A program made the position numbers and the translations under genes. From Variovorax sp. OV329 (GTDB lineage Bacteria > Pseudomonadota > Gammaproteobacteria > Burkholderiales > Burkholderiaceae_C), in the NCBI RefSeq assembly GCF_900114785.1, contig NZ_FOUG01000006.1, positions 124,001 through 188,000 on the forward strand: 64,000 nucleotides of DNA, in the 5' to 3' direction. Below, in pieces: positions 8,815 through 17,476 of this stretch; position 1 is the first letter of the stretch; each line of letters opens with the position of its first letter. A model generated the notes under the pieces. That model was not told where the DNA came from. It did not search any database and was given only the letters and a program-made list of their open reading frames with translations.

Positions 8815-10557
8815 GTGGCGCTCTTGCAGATGAATGGCGCCCAGGTCCTGGTGCGGCTGCTGCTCGCCGAGCAGGTTCGCGATATCTACGGCATCGTCGG
8901 CGGCAAGCTGGGGCCGCTGCTGCACGCCATCGCGCAGCACGAGCAACTGCGTTTCCTCGGCCTGCGCCACGAGGCCGCGGGGCCGATGATGGCCGCGGCG
9001 TCCTGCGCCGGTTCGGGGCAGATCGCGGTGGCGCTGGGCGAGATGGGGCCGGGTGGGCTCAACCTGGCCTCGGGGCTGGGCGTGGCCTTCAACAACAACC
9101 TGCCGCTTGTGGCCATCACCACCAACCAGCACCGCGCCGCGAGCTATCCGCACAGCGGGATGTTCATGGACCTGGACACGGTGGCGGTGACGCGCCCCAT
9201 CACCAAGTGGAACGCGGTCGTGCACGATGCGCGACGGCTGCCGGAACTGGTGCGGCGCGCTTTTCGCGAGGCGCTGGGCGGACGGCCGGGTCCGGTGCAC
9301 CTGGACATTCCGCAGGATGTGCTGAGCCAGGCCTGTCAGTTCGACGAAGCGGAATTCGCCGTGCCACCAGCACGCTACCGGGCGATGGGCCAGACGCGGC
9401 CCGATGGCGCCGATGTTCGCGCTGCCGCCGGACTGATGCGGCGTGCCAAGCGCCCGTTGATCGTCGCCGGCGGCGGCGTGATCGCCAGCGGCGCGGCCGA
9501 GCGCGTGCGCGAACTCGCGCAGCGCTGGGGCGCGCCGGTGCTGCCCACGCAGATGGCCTTGGGTGTGGTGCCATCGGACAGCGCGCACTTCATCGGCCAC
9601 GGCGGCCTCATCGCAGGCGAGCCGGTGCGGCAGGCCTTCGACGGCGCGGACCTGGTGCTGGCCGTGGGCTGCCGCTGGTCCTCGTGGATGTGGGACGAGC
9701 AGGGGCCGCTGGCCAGGCACGCGCGCCAACTCATCAGCATCAACATCGATCCATCGGCATTGGGCGCCCCCGCGCTGCACGAGGTGGCGATGCAGGCCGA
9801 CGCCGGCGCCGCACTCGATGATCTTCTCGCCGCCTGCGGCGCGAACCTGGGCGAGGATACCGATCGTGATTGGCTGCCGGGCCTGAAGAAGTCGCGACAG
9901 GCCTATGAAGAGAAGCTGCAGACCCTGGGCGGGCAGGGCGAGCGGGGCCAGCCCATGCATCCCGCGGCCCTGGCTCTTGCGATCGGCGAGGCCTTGCCGG
10001 CGGACGCGCTCGCGGTGTTCGACGGCGGCCACACCACCTTCTGGAGCAACGACCTGACGCCGGTGCGCGAGGTGCGCACGCGCTTCCACGAGCCCGGCAT
10101 GAGCCACCTGGGCTTCGGCCTGCCCTATGCCATCGCCCTGCAGGCGCAGCAGCCGGGGCGCCCCGTCGCGCTGATCACGGGGGATGGATCGTTCGGCTTC
10201 ACGCTCAACGAACTCGACACCGCTCGCCGCTATCGGCTTCCGGTGATCTGCATCCTGCACAACAACGCGGCCTGGGGCATCATCCGCGCCGGACAGCGCA
10301 ATGCGCTCGGCTTCGAGATGGGCACGGCGCTGGACGACACGGACTACGCAGCCATCGCGCGCGGCTTCGGCTGCCACGGCGAGCGGGTCACGGCGCTGGA
10401 CGAGGTGGGCCCGGCGATCCGCCGCGCCATGGCCTCGGGCCTGCCGGCGGTCATCGATTGCCAGACCCGCTTCGTGCCGCACCCGGCCATGCCCGCCTTC
10501 GGCAGCATGAACCGCTATGGCTTCGAGGCACTGTCGGGCGCCGAAGCAAAGCATTGA
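8815..10557 (+). CDS. Thiamine-diphosphate-dependent enzyme, acetolactate-synthase-like
   Basis: A 580-residue three-domain ThDP enzyme. The N-terminal pyrimidine-binding domain carries the catalytic Glu at E53 (RHEAAG). The middle domain is Rossmann-like (PLIVAGGGVIASGA). The C-terminal pyrophosphate domain has GDGSFGFTLNELDTARRY...LHNN near 457-485. It acts on 2-oxo acids or acyl-CoAs (decarboxylation or carboligation); I cannot choose between acetolactate-, benzoylformate- and oxalyl-CoA-type chemistry. The GTG start follows the Bug stop by 3 nt, so the genes are coupled, and a GlcG-like gene follows 23 nt later. Confidence 0.85.
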   Translation: MALLQMNGAQVLVRLLLAEQVRDIYGIVGGKLGPLLHAIAQHEQLRFLGLRHEAAGPMMAAASCAGSGQIAVALGEMGPGGLNLASGLGVAFNNNLPLVAITTNQHRAASYPHSGMFMDLDTVAVTRPITKWNAVVHDARRLPELVRRAFREALGGRPGPVHLDIPQDVLSQACQFDEAEFAVPPARYRAMGQTRPDGADVRAAAGLMRRAKRPLIVAGGGVIASGAAERVRELAQRWGAPVLPTQMALGVVPSDSAHFIGHGGLIAGEPVRQAFDGADLVLAVGCRWSSWMWDEQGPLARHARQLISINIDPSALGAPALHEVAMQADAGAALDDLLAACGANLGEDTDRDWLPGLKKSRQAYEEKLQTLGGQGERGQPMHPAALALAIGEALPADALAVFDGGHTTFWSNDLTPVREVRTRFHEPGMSHLGFGLPYAIALQAQQPGRPVALITGDGSFGFTLNELDTARRYRLPVICILHNNAAWGIIRAGQRNALGFEMGTALDDTDYAAIARGFGCHGERVTALDEVGPAIRRAMASGLPAVIDCQTRFVPHPAMPAFGSMNRYGFEALSGAEAKH

Positions 10558-10580
10558 CGAAACACGAAGGAACACAAGAC

Positions 10581-11006
10581 ATGTCCACCCTGACCCTGCA
10601 GCAAGCCCAGACCATCGTCGATGCCGCCCTGAAGAAATCGAAGGAGGCGGGCTACCAGCCGATGGGCATCGCCGTGCTCGATGCCGCGGGCAACCTCAAG
10701 GCCTTCGTCAGCGAGGACGGGGCCAGCATGTTCCGCTTCGACGTCGCGCGCGCCAAGGCCTGGGGCGCCGTGGGCATGGGCGTGGCCAGCCGAAAGCTGG
10801 CCGAGCGGGCCAAGGACAACCCCAACTTCTTCGTCGCGCTGGCCGCCACCGCCGATGGCAAGTTCCTGCCGCAGACCGGCGCCGTGGTGATCCGCGACGC
10901 AGCCGGCCAACTGCTTGGCGCCGTGGGCGCGAGCGGCGGCACCGGTGACGAGGATGAAGCGATCTGCATCGCCGGCGTGCAGGCCGCCGGCCTGGTCAAC
11001 GGCTGA
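10581..11006 (+). CDS. GlcG/HbpS-family protein
   Basis: A 141-residue protein of the GlcG/HbpS (DUF336) family: GIAVLDAAGNLKAFVSEDGA, FLPQTGAVVIRD, and the C-terminal GAVGASGGTGDEDEAICIAG. Some relatives bind haem; the general biochemical role is unresolved. A GAAGGA site lies 9 nt before the ATG. It ends the Bug/ThDP-enzyme operon. A paralogue occurs at 26629-27036. Confidence 0.85.
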   Translation: MSTLTLQQAQTIVDAALKKSKEAGYQPMGIAVLDAAGNLKAFVSEDGASMFRFDVARAKAWGAVGMGVASRKLAERAKDNPNFFVALAATADGKFLPQTGAVVIRDAAGQLLGAVGASGGTGDEDEAICIAGVQAAGLVNG

Positions 11007-11046
11007 GCTCGCCGGAACCCGGTACGGCGCGACGCGCGTCGACGCT

Positions 11047-11988
11047 TCAGGCCGCCGCCTGCCAGTCGGGCAGGCGCGCATCCGCGTCCCGCCGGTTCAC
11101 GTCGTAGAACAGGCCGCGCAGCCACCGGTTGGAAGCATCGTTCTGCATGCGCCGATGCCAGTACTGCTGCACCTGCAACTGCGGCGGCTTGAAGGGCAGC
11201 TCGATCGTCCTGATCGCGATCTGCCGCCCGACCACGGTGGCGATGTCGTCGGGCACCGTGGCGAGGAGATCGCTGCCGGGCAGCAGCGACAGCAGGCTCA
11301 GGAAGTGCGACAGTTCCAGCGTCACGTGCCGGTGCCAGCCCTTGTCCTCGAGAAAGCGGTCGAGCATGTGCTCGCGCCCGTCCGGCCGTACCACGATGTG
11401 CCTTGCCGCCAGGTATTGCTTCGCCGTCATGCGGGCGGGCGCGCCGGTATTGCGCGCGCAGGCGATGCACGTATAGGACGTGCGGAACAGCGCCTGCCGG
11501 AAATAGCCCGCCTTCTGCAGGTCCGGGAAGAAGCCCACCGCCAGGTCCGCCTCGCCCGCCTCCAGCGCCTGCGCGGCGGCCGTGCGCGGCATCGACAGCG
11601 CGCGCAGCCGCACCTGCGGCGCCTCCTGGCGCAGCCGGCGCAGCACGCCGGGCAGGAAGGCCACCTCGCCGATGTCCGGCGTGAGCAGGGTGAAGCTGCG
11701 CTCGGCCCCGGCCGGATCGAAGCCCGCCGGCTGCAGGATCTCCGACTGGATCGCCTGCACCACCCGCTGCACCGCGGGCGCCAGCGCCTGTGCGCGCGGC
11801 GTGGGCTCCATCTGCGCGCCGGCCCGGATGAACAGGGCGTCGTCGAACACCGCGCGCAGCCGGGAGAGGGCGGCGCTGGTGGCCGGCTGGCTCAGGCCGA
11901 TGGCCTCGGCGGCGCGGCTCACGCTGCGCAGCCGCGCCATGGCATCGAAGAGCACGAGCAGGTTGAGGTCGACCGAACGTATATCCAT
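11047..11988 (-). CDS. LysR-family regulator (NahR/NodD-like branch)
   Basis: A 313-residue regulator whose N-terminus (MDIRSVDLNLLVLFDAM...SRAAEAIGLSQPATSAALSRLR) is typical of the NodD/NahR/DntR branch, many members of which respond to aromatic acids. The effector domain begins near residue 90. The start at 11988 fits the family N-terminus. It is divergent from the ring-cleavage cassette (88 nt between starts), and inverted repeats in that gap overlap its start codon, suggesting autoregulation and control of the cassette. Confidence 0.87.
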   Translation of the reverse strand: MDIRSVDLNLLVLFDAMARLRSVSRAAEAIGLSQPATSAALSRLRAVFDDALFIRAGAQMEPTPRAQALAPAVQRVVQAIQSEILQPAGFDPAGAERSFTLLTPDIGEVAFLPGVLRRLRQEAPQVRLRALSMPRTAAAQALEAGEADLAVGFFPDLQKAGYFRQALFRTSYTCIACARNTGAPARMTAKQYLAARHIVVRPDGREHMLDRFLEDKGWHRHVTLELSHFLSLLSLLPGSDLLATVPDDIATVVGRQIAIRTIELPFKPPQLQVQQYWHRRMQNDASNRWLRGLFYDVNRRDADARLPDWQAAA

Positions 11989-12008
11989 GATTTGGATTCT
12001 ATGTATCC
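11983..12008. promoter_or_regulatory. Candidate LysR operator
   Basis: Two overlapping inverted repeats: ATCCA-N5-TGGAT (11983-11997) and GGAT-N7-ATCC (11994-12008). They cover the LysR start codon and the gene gap, matching the general dyad layout of LysR sites. Sequence-only inference. Confidence 0.4.
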
Positions 12009-12076
12009 ACGTCATCGACTGGTCAGATGGTCCAGCGGTTCCTAGCATGCGGGCTCCAAGAACAAAAGGAGACTCC

Positions 12077-13051
12077 ATGCAGCGCAGAGACTTCGCCCGT
12101 GCGGCGATGCTGTTCCCCCTGGCCGGCAGCGGCCTGCTTCGTGCCCAGCCGCAGTGGCCGCAGCGGCCGGTCAAGTTCATCCTGTCGCAGCCGGCGGGGT
12201 CGGGGCCTGACATCCTCGCGCGCTACGTGGCGGACCAGCTTGCACGCGGCTGGGGCCAGGCGATCGTCATCGACAACAAGCCGGGCGGGCAGAACGTGAT
12301 CGGTGCGACGGCGGCGGCGCGCTCCGCGCCCGATGGCTACACCTTCTACTACGCCACCACGGCCGCGATGGTGACCAACGCCTTCACCTTCAAGACCTTG
12401 CCCTACGACCCGGGGAAGGACTTCGCACCGGTGCGGCTGGTGGGCCGCAGTCCTTTCGTCATCGCCTGCGGCGCGAACTTCCCGGCCAGGAATCTCAAGG
12501 ACGCGATCGCGCTGGCCAAGGCACAGCCAGGCAACATCGCCATCGCCACCGAGGGGCCCAAGACCTTCTCCGGCATGCTGGCCGACAGCGTGGCCGGCAT
12601 GGCCGGCATCAAGCTCAACCACGTGCCCTACACCAAGGCGCCGGATGCCCTGCAGGACGTGCTGGGCGGCCGCGTGCAACTGGTGTGCCTGCCCGACGCG
12701 GCGCTCACTTCTTACATGCAGGCCGGCACGATCCGCGCTCTGGCCGTCAGCACCGGCCAGCGCCAGCCCACCATGCCCGGCGTGCCCTCGCTATCCGAGA
12801 CCTTTGCCGGCTTCGACTACGCAGGCTGGAACGGCCTTTTCGCGCCCGCGGGCACGTCGGCGGACATCGTCAACCGCGTCAACCGCGACCTGGAAGCCAT
12901 CCTTCAGCAGCCGGAGGTGGCGCAGCGGATGCAGGTGCTGGGTTCGCAGCCCGAGCCGCGCATGTCGGTGCCCGAGTTCGAGGCCTTCATGCGCGCCGAG
13001 CGCGAGCGCTGGGCCCGGCTGGTGAAGCAGCTGGACATCCAGCCGGAGTAA
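12077..13051 (+). CDS. Bug-family solute receptor of the ring-cleavage cassette
   Basis: A 324-residue Bug/TctC receptor: signal sequence with twin Arg (RRDFARAAMLFPLAGSGLLRAQ), PVKFILSQPAGSGPDILARYVADQL and the C-terminal ERWARLVKQLDIQPE. Bug proteins bind small carboxylates or aromatics in the periplasm. The ATG has AAAAGGAGA 4 nt upstream. It is the first gene of the cassette, 7 nt before the amidohydrolase, so its ligand is probably the pathway substrate. Confidence 0.88.
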   Translation: MQRRDFARAAMLFPLAGSGLLRAQPQWPQRPVKFILSQPAGSGPDILARYVADQLARGWGQAIVIDNKPGGQNVIGATAAARSAPDGYTFYYATTAAMVTNAFTFKTLPYDPGKDFAPVRLVGRSPFVIACGANFPARNLKDAIALAKAQPGNIAIATEGPKTFSGMLADSVAGMAGIKLNHVPYTKAPDALQDVLGGRVQLVCLPDAALTSYMQAGTIRALAVSTGQRQPTMPGVPSLSETFAGFDYAGWNGLFAPAGTSADIVNRVNRDLEAILQQPEVAQRMQVLGSQPEPRMSVPEFEAFMRAERERWARLVKQLDIQPE

Positions 13052-13058
13052 GGCTCGC

Positions 13059-14102
13059 GTGCACGCAAGCAACTGCCAGTGCTGCGGCATCGACGTGCAT
13101 GCGCACGTGGTGCCGGAGAATTTCCCGAGCTACATCGGCGCGAAGCTGCCGGCCGACTGGCCCTCGATGGCGCCGGCCGACAAGGCCTGCCATCGGCACG
13201 TGATGATCTCGGGCAAGGTCTACCGCACCGTGTCCGATGCCTGCTGGAGCACCACGCGCCGGCTGGAAGACCTGCCGGGCATGGGCCTGGCACTGCAAGT
13301 GGTTTCGCCGATGCCGGAACTGCTCTCGTACTGGATGGGCGCAAGCGATGCGCAGCAGTTGCTGCGCTACACCAACGACTGCCTGGCATCGATGGTGCAG
13401 CAAGGCGGCGGGCGCCTGGCCGCGCTGGGCGCCGTGCCGCTGCAGGACATGGACCTGGCCATCGCCGAGCTCGAGTACGTGGTCCGGACGCTGGGCTTTG
13501 CCGGCGTCGAGATCGGCAGCAACATCAACGGCGTGCCGGTGGGCGCGCCGCAGCTCGATCCCTTCTTCGAGGCCTGCGAGTCGCTGGGCGCCGCGGTGTT
13601 CGTGCATGCACTTCGCCCAGCGGGCATGGATCGTCTGGTCGGGCCAGCCCCGCTGCAGCAGGTGCTCGGCTATCCGGGCGACGTGGGCCTGGCGGCGGCG
13701 TCGGCCATCACCGGCAACCTGATGCTGCGCCGGCCGCGACTGCGCATTGCCTTCAGCCATGGCGGCGGCACGCTGGCTGCGCTGCTGCCGCGCCTGCAGC
13801 AAGGCTGGGAGGTGTTCCCGGCGCTGAAGGAAAGCGTGCAGGCCTCGCCCACCGAACAGGCCCGCCGGCTCTTCTACGACACGCTGGTCTTCGACACGCC
13901 CATGCTGCGCCACCTGGTGGAGCGCTTCGGCGCCAGCCAGCTGGTGGTGGGCACAGACTACCCCTTCAACTTCCACGACCGCACGCCGGTGCAGCGCATC
14001 GAGGCCGCGGGCTTCGATGTCGACACGACGGCGGCGCTGGTGCATGGAAACGCCGAGCGCTTCCTCGGCCTCGAATCGACGAAGAAAGAGACCACACCAT
14101 GA
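13059..14102 (+). CDS. ACMSD-family amidohydrolase/decarboxylase
   Basis: A 347-residue TIM-barrel metal enzyme of the 2-amino-3-carboxymuconate semialdehyde decarboxylase group. Visible metal ligands are H14 and H16 (DVHAHVVPE), a His in VFVHALRPAG, a His in AFSHGGG and the terminal Asp in VGTDYPF. Relatives include ACMSD, gamma-resorcylate decarboxylase and 5-carboxyvanillate decarboxylase, so removal of a ring or muconate carboxylate is likely; hydrolysis is also possible. The GTG start is 7 nt after the Bug stop and the stop overlaps the next ATG. Confidence 0.82.
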   Translation: MHASNCQCCGIDVHAHVVPENFPSYIGAKLPADWPSMAPADKACHRHVMISGKVYRTVSDACWSTTRRLEDLPGMGLALQVVSPMPELLSYWMGASDAQQLLRYTNDCLASMVQQGGGRLAALGAVPLQDMDLAIAELEYVVRTLGFAGVEIGSNINGVPVGAPQLDPFFEACESLGAAVFVHALRPAGMDRLVGPAPLQQVLGYPGDVGLAAASAITGNLMLRRPRLRIAFSHGGGTLAALLPRLQQGWEVFPALKESVQASPTEQARRLFYDTLVFDTPMLRHLVERFGASQLVVGTDYPFNFHDRTPVQRIEAAGFDVDTTAALVHGNAERFLGLESTKKETTP

Positions 14103-15004
14103 GCTCCCCCTGGATCGAGGGCCTGCGCAGCGTGGCCCTGTTCGTGCCCGACCTGGCCAAGGCCGAGGACTTCTACACCCGCACCTGGAACCTGGAGGTG
14201 GCGCACCGCGGCGACGACGCGCTGTACCTGCGCGGCACCGGCAGCGACGGCTACCTGCTGGCGCTGCACCAGGGCGGCGAGCTGCCGCAGATCCGCCAGG
14301 TGACGCTGCGGGCGCGCAGCCGCGAAGCGCTGGATGCCATCGGGGCCCAGGTGCTTGCTGCAGGCGGCACCCTGATCGCCGAGCCGCATGCGCTGACGCG
14401 CGACCCGGCCGGCGGCATCGGCCTGAAGTTCAAGGACCCGCATGGGCGCGTGATCCAGGTGGTGCACGGCGACGTTCGGCGGGACGAGAGCGCGCCGGTG
14501 AAGGACCGGCCCATCCGCCTCACCCACGTGGTGCTCAACAGCCACGCGGTGGACGAGACGCAGTCCTTCCTGCAGCAGGCCCTGGGATTCCGGCTGGCGG
14601 ATCGCACCGGGATCATGGCTTTCATGAACTGCGCCGGCGACCACCACACCATCGCCATCGGCATCTCGGACAACGATGCGCTCAACCACATCGCCTTCCT
14701 GATGCCCGACTTCGAGTCGGTGATGCGCGGCGGCGGCCGCATGAAGGATGCGGGCTTTCCCATCCAGTGGGGCCCCGGCCGCCATGGGCCCGGCAACAAC
14801 CTCTTCAACTACTTCCTCGATCCCTTCGGCGTGGTGATCGAGTACACGGCCGAGGTCGAGCAGGTCGACGACAGCTACGTCTCGCACGGTCCCGAGCACT
14901 GGAAGTGGCCGCCCGGCCGCGTGGACCAGTGGGGCATCTCGCCCGCGCCCGGCGCCAGCCTGAAGGAAGCGCAGAAGCGCATCTTCTTCGCCCCCAACCC
15001 CTGA
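14099..15004 (+). CDS. Two-domain extradiol ring-cleavage dioxygenase (VOC type)
   Basis: A 301-residue protein with two vicinal-oxygen-chelate modules, the size and plan of type I extradiol dioxygenases such as BphC. The C-terminal module keeps the full iron triad H143 (LTHVVLNS), H197 (LNHIAFLM) and E248 (GVVIEYTAE), plus the active-site HH at 182-183 and a Tyr near 238. It should therefore be a working meta-cleavage enzyme rather than a degenerate glyoxalase. The ATG overlaps the amidohydrolase stop by 4 nt. The ring substrate is unknown. Confidence 0.85.
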   Translation: MSSPWIEGLRSVALFVPDLAKAEDFYTRTWNLEVAHRGDDALYLRGTGSDGYLLALHQGGELPQIRQVTLRARSREALDAIGAQVLAAGGTLIAEPHALTRDPAGGIGLKFKDPHGRVIQVVHGDVRRDESAPVKDRPIRLTHVVLNSHAVDETQSFLQQALGFRLADRTGIMAFMNCAGDHHTIAIGISDNDALNHIAFLMPDFESVMRGGGRMKDAGFPIQWGPGRHGPGNNLFNYFLDPFGVVIEYTAEVEQVDDSYVSHGPEHWKWPPGRVDQWGISPAPGASLKEAQKRIFFAPNP

Positions 15005-15026
15005 TTCCCCAACCGAGCACATCACC

Positions 15027-15890
15027 ATGAAGTTCACCACCTACCTGCGCGATGGCGCGCCGCGCCTGGCCGTCGTCGACGGCGAGGATCTCGTCGACCT
15101 GAACGACGCCAATGCGCAAGTGCCGGCCGACCTGCGTGCGGCCCTGAAGGCCGGCCTCGACCTGCCATCCGCCGGCCGCCAGGCAGTCGACTCGGGCAAG
15201 CGCCAGCCGCTGGCCTCCGCGAAGCTGGCGCCGCTGGTGCCCGAGCCCGGCAAGATCGTCTGCCTGGGCCTGAACTACTACGACCACGCCAAGGAAGGCG
15301 GCCGCGAAAAGCCCGACTATCCCTGGTTCTTCTTCCGCGCGCCGTCCTCGCTGGTGGCGCATGGCGAGGCCGGCTGGCTGCCCAAGGTGTCCAGCCGCTT
15401 CGACTACGAAGCCGAACTGGCGGTGGTCATCGGCCGCACGGTGCCGCGGCGCACGAAGGAAGCCGACGCGCTGCAGTACGTCTTCGGCTACGGCTGCTTC
15501 AACGACATGAGCGTGCGCGACTACCAGAAGCGCACGCCGCAATGGACCATCGGCAAGAACTTCGACCGCACCGGTGGCTTCGGCCCGGCGCTCGTCACTG
15601 CGGACGAACTGGCGCCCGGCGCCAAGGGCCTGCGCATCCAGAGCCGCCTCAATGGCCAGGTGATGCAGGACGCGAACACCGACGACATGATCTTCAGCGT
15701 GGCCGAGACCATCGCGCTGCTGGCCGAGGTGCTGACGCTGGAGCCGGGCGACGTGATCGTCATGGGCACGCCCGCCGGCGTGGGCCAGGCGCGCAACCCG
15801 CCGGTGTGGATGAAGGCGGGCGACACCATCGAGATCGAGATCGACCGCGTGGGCCTTCTCTCCAACCCTATTGCGAACGAGGCGGCGTGA
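15027..15890 (+). CDS. Fumarylacetoacetate-hydrolase-family protein
   Basis: A 287-residue FAH-fold enzyme. It has a short N-terminal domain, then KIVCLGLNYYDHAKE, the metal-binding Glu residues in FDYEAELAVVIG, the Asp in GYGCFNDMSVRDYQ, and GTPAGVGQARNPPVWMKAGDTIEIEI. Relatives hydrolyse or isomerise ring-cleavage products (fumarylpyruvate hydrolase, 2-hydroxyhepta-2,4-diene-1,7-dioate isomerase). Placed just after the extradiol dioxygenase, it is the likely next step. The stop overlaps the GTG start of the hydroxylase. Confidence 0.87.
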   Translation: MKFTTYLRDGAPRLAVVDGEDLVDLNDANAQVPADLRAALKAGLDLPSAGRQAVDSGKRQPLASAKLAPLVPEPGKIVCLGLNYYDHAKEGGREKPDYPWFFFRAPSSLVAHGEAGWLPKVSSRFDYEAELAVVIGRTVPRRTKEADALQYVFGYGCFNDMSVRDYQKRTPQWTIGKNFDRTGGFGPALVTADELAPGAKGLRIQSRLNGQVMQDANTDDMIFSVAETIALLAEVLTLEPGDVIVMGTPAGVGQARNPPVWMKAGDTIEIEIDRVGLLSNPIANEAA

Positions 15891-17440
15891 GCGCGGCCAG
15901 CGACACCGTCTACGACGTCGCCATCGTCGGCTACGGGCCGGCGGGACAGGTGGCGGCGGCCCTGCTGGGCCAGCGGGGACTGCGGGTCTACGTCTGCGAG
16001 CGGCTCGCGCAGGTCTACCAGATCCCCCGCGCCATCGCGCTGGACCACGAGATCATGCGGGTGTTCCAGCAGATCGGCGTGGTGGAGGCCATCACGCCCT
16101 ACACCGAGCCTTTCACCAACTCCGAGTACTTCGGCGTCGATGGCCAGCTCATCCGCCGCATGACCATGGTGGCGCCGCCTTATCCGCAGGGCTACACGCC
16201 ATCCGTCGTGTTCACGCAGCCGCCCGTGGAGCGGGCCTTGCGCGAGCGCGTGGCGCAACTGCCGAACGTGACGGTCGATCTCGGCGTCGAAATGCGCGAG
16301 CTGGCGCAGGACGCCGAGGGCGTCTCGCTGCAGATCGATGCGCAAGGCGGCAGCCGCACGGTGCGCGCCCGCTACGCCATCGCCTGCGACGGCGGCAGCA
16401 GCGGCGTGCGCACGCAGCTGGGCCTGGAGATGGAAGACCTGGACTTCGATGAGCCCTGGCTGGTCGTCGACGTGCTGGTTAACGAGCGTGGCCTGGCCAA
16501 GCTTCCCAAGGTGAGCGTGCAGTACTGCGAGCCCGGGCGCCCCTGCACCCTGGTCATCGGCCCGAAGAACCATCGCCGCTGGGAAATCTCCATCCTGCCG
16601 GGCGAAGACCCGAAGGAAGTTGCGACGGCCGAACAGACCTGGCAGCTGCTCTCGCGCTGGTTGTCGCCGGAAGACGGGCAACTGTGGCGGCAGGCGAGCT
16701 ACCGCTTCCATGCGCTGGTGGCCAGGCAGTGGCGCAAGGAGCGCGTCTTCCTGGCCGGCGACGCCGCGCACATGCAGCCACCCTTCCTGGGGCAAGGCAT
16801 GTGCCAGGGCATCCGCGACGTCAGCAACCTGAGCTGGAAGCTTGCGGCCGTGCTGCAGAACGAGGTGCAGGGAGCGTCGGCGCAGGCGCTGCTGGACAGC
16901 TACGGCGCCGAGCGCCAGGCCCACGTGCGCGAGCTCACCAGCCGCATCAAGGCCGTGGGCGCCGTCATCTGCGAACGCGATCCGGCCAAGGCGCGTGAAC
17001 GGGATGCGCGCCTTCTGCAGGAATGCGGCGGCACGGTGCGTGACACGCCGCGCCAGGACATCCTCCCCAGGCTGGAGTGCGGCCTGCTGTCCGGCGAGGC
17101 CAGCGCAGGGCGGGGAAGCCTGTTCCCGCAGCCCTGGCTGCAGACGGGCGCGAACCGGCGCGAGCGCATGGACGAGGTGGCCGGCCACGGCTGGCGGCTG
17201 GTGCTGGCGCCGGGCGTCGCTGCGCAGTCGCCGGGCAGGCCGGCATCTCCGATCACGGTCGTGGCGCTGGGCGAAGACGATGACGGGGAAGGCGTGGCAA
17301 CCGACTGGTTCCGTCGCCTCGAATGCGTGGCAGCGCTGGTGCGGCCCGACAACTACGTGTTCGGCGTGGCGCGCACGGCGCAGGAAGTGCCAACGCTCTT
17401 GCGGGAAGCGCAGGCGGCGCTGCAGTCGGACAAGCGCTGA
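15887..17440 (+). CDS. FAD-dependent aromatic hydroxylase (MhpA-like, class A)
   Basis: A 517-residue flavoprotein monooxygenase. It has the dinucleotide fold GYGPAG (residues 15-20), the DG motif (IACDGGSSGVR) and the second FAD motif GDAAHMQPPFLGQGMCQGIRD. Length and the C-terminal thioredoxin-like extension fit the MhpA / 3-(3-hydroxyphenyl)propionate hydroxylase group. It would add a hydroxyl to a phenolic acid using NAD(P)H and O2, preparing a catechol for the dioxygenase. The GTG start overlaps the FAH stop by 4 nt. Confidence 0.87.
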   Translation: MSAASDTVYDVAIVGYGPAGQVAAALLGQRGLRVYVCERLAQVYQIPRAIALDHEIMRVFQQIGVVEAITPYTEPFTNSEYFGVDGQLIRRMTMVAPPYPQGYTPSVVFTQPPVERALRERVAQLPNVTVDLGVEMRELAQDAEGVSLQIDAQGGSRTVRARYAIACDGGSSGVRTQLGLEMEDLDFDEPWLVVDVLVNERGLAKLPKVSVQYCEPGRPCTLVIGPKNHRRWEISILPGEDPKEVATAEQTWQLLSRWLSPEDGQLWRQASYRFHALVARQWRKERVFLAGDAAHMQPPFLGQGMCQGIRDVSNLSWKLAAVLQNEVQGASAQALLDSYGAERQAHVRELTSRIKAVGAVICERDPAKARERDARLLQECGGTVRDTPRQDILPRLECGLLSGEASAGRGSLFPQPWLQTGANRRERMDEVAGHGWRLVLAPGVAAQSPGRPASPITVVALGEDDDGEGVATDWFRRLECVAALVRPDNYVFGVARTAQEVPTLLREAQAALQSDKR

Positions 17441-17476
17441 GGGACGCGGCCGGCCCCGCGTTCTACCATGCGGGGC

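Noticed and set aside
7693..10575. A 960-codon frame antisense to the Bug and ThDP-enzyme genes
   Set aside because: Same reasoning: no domain, low-complexity His/Arg/Ala composition, and well-defined plus-strand genes beneath it.
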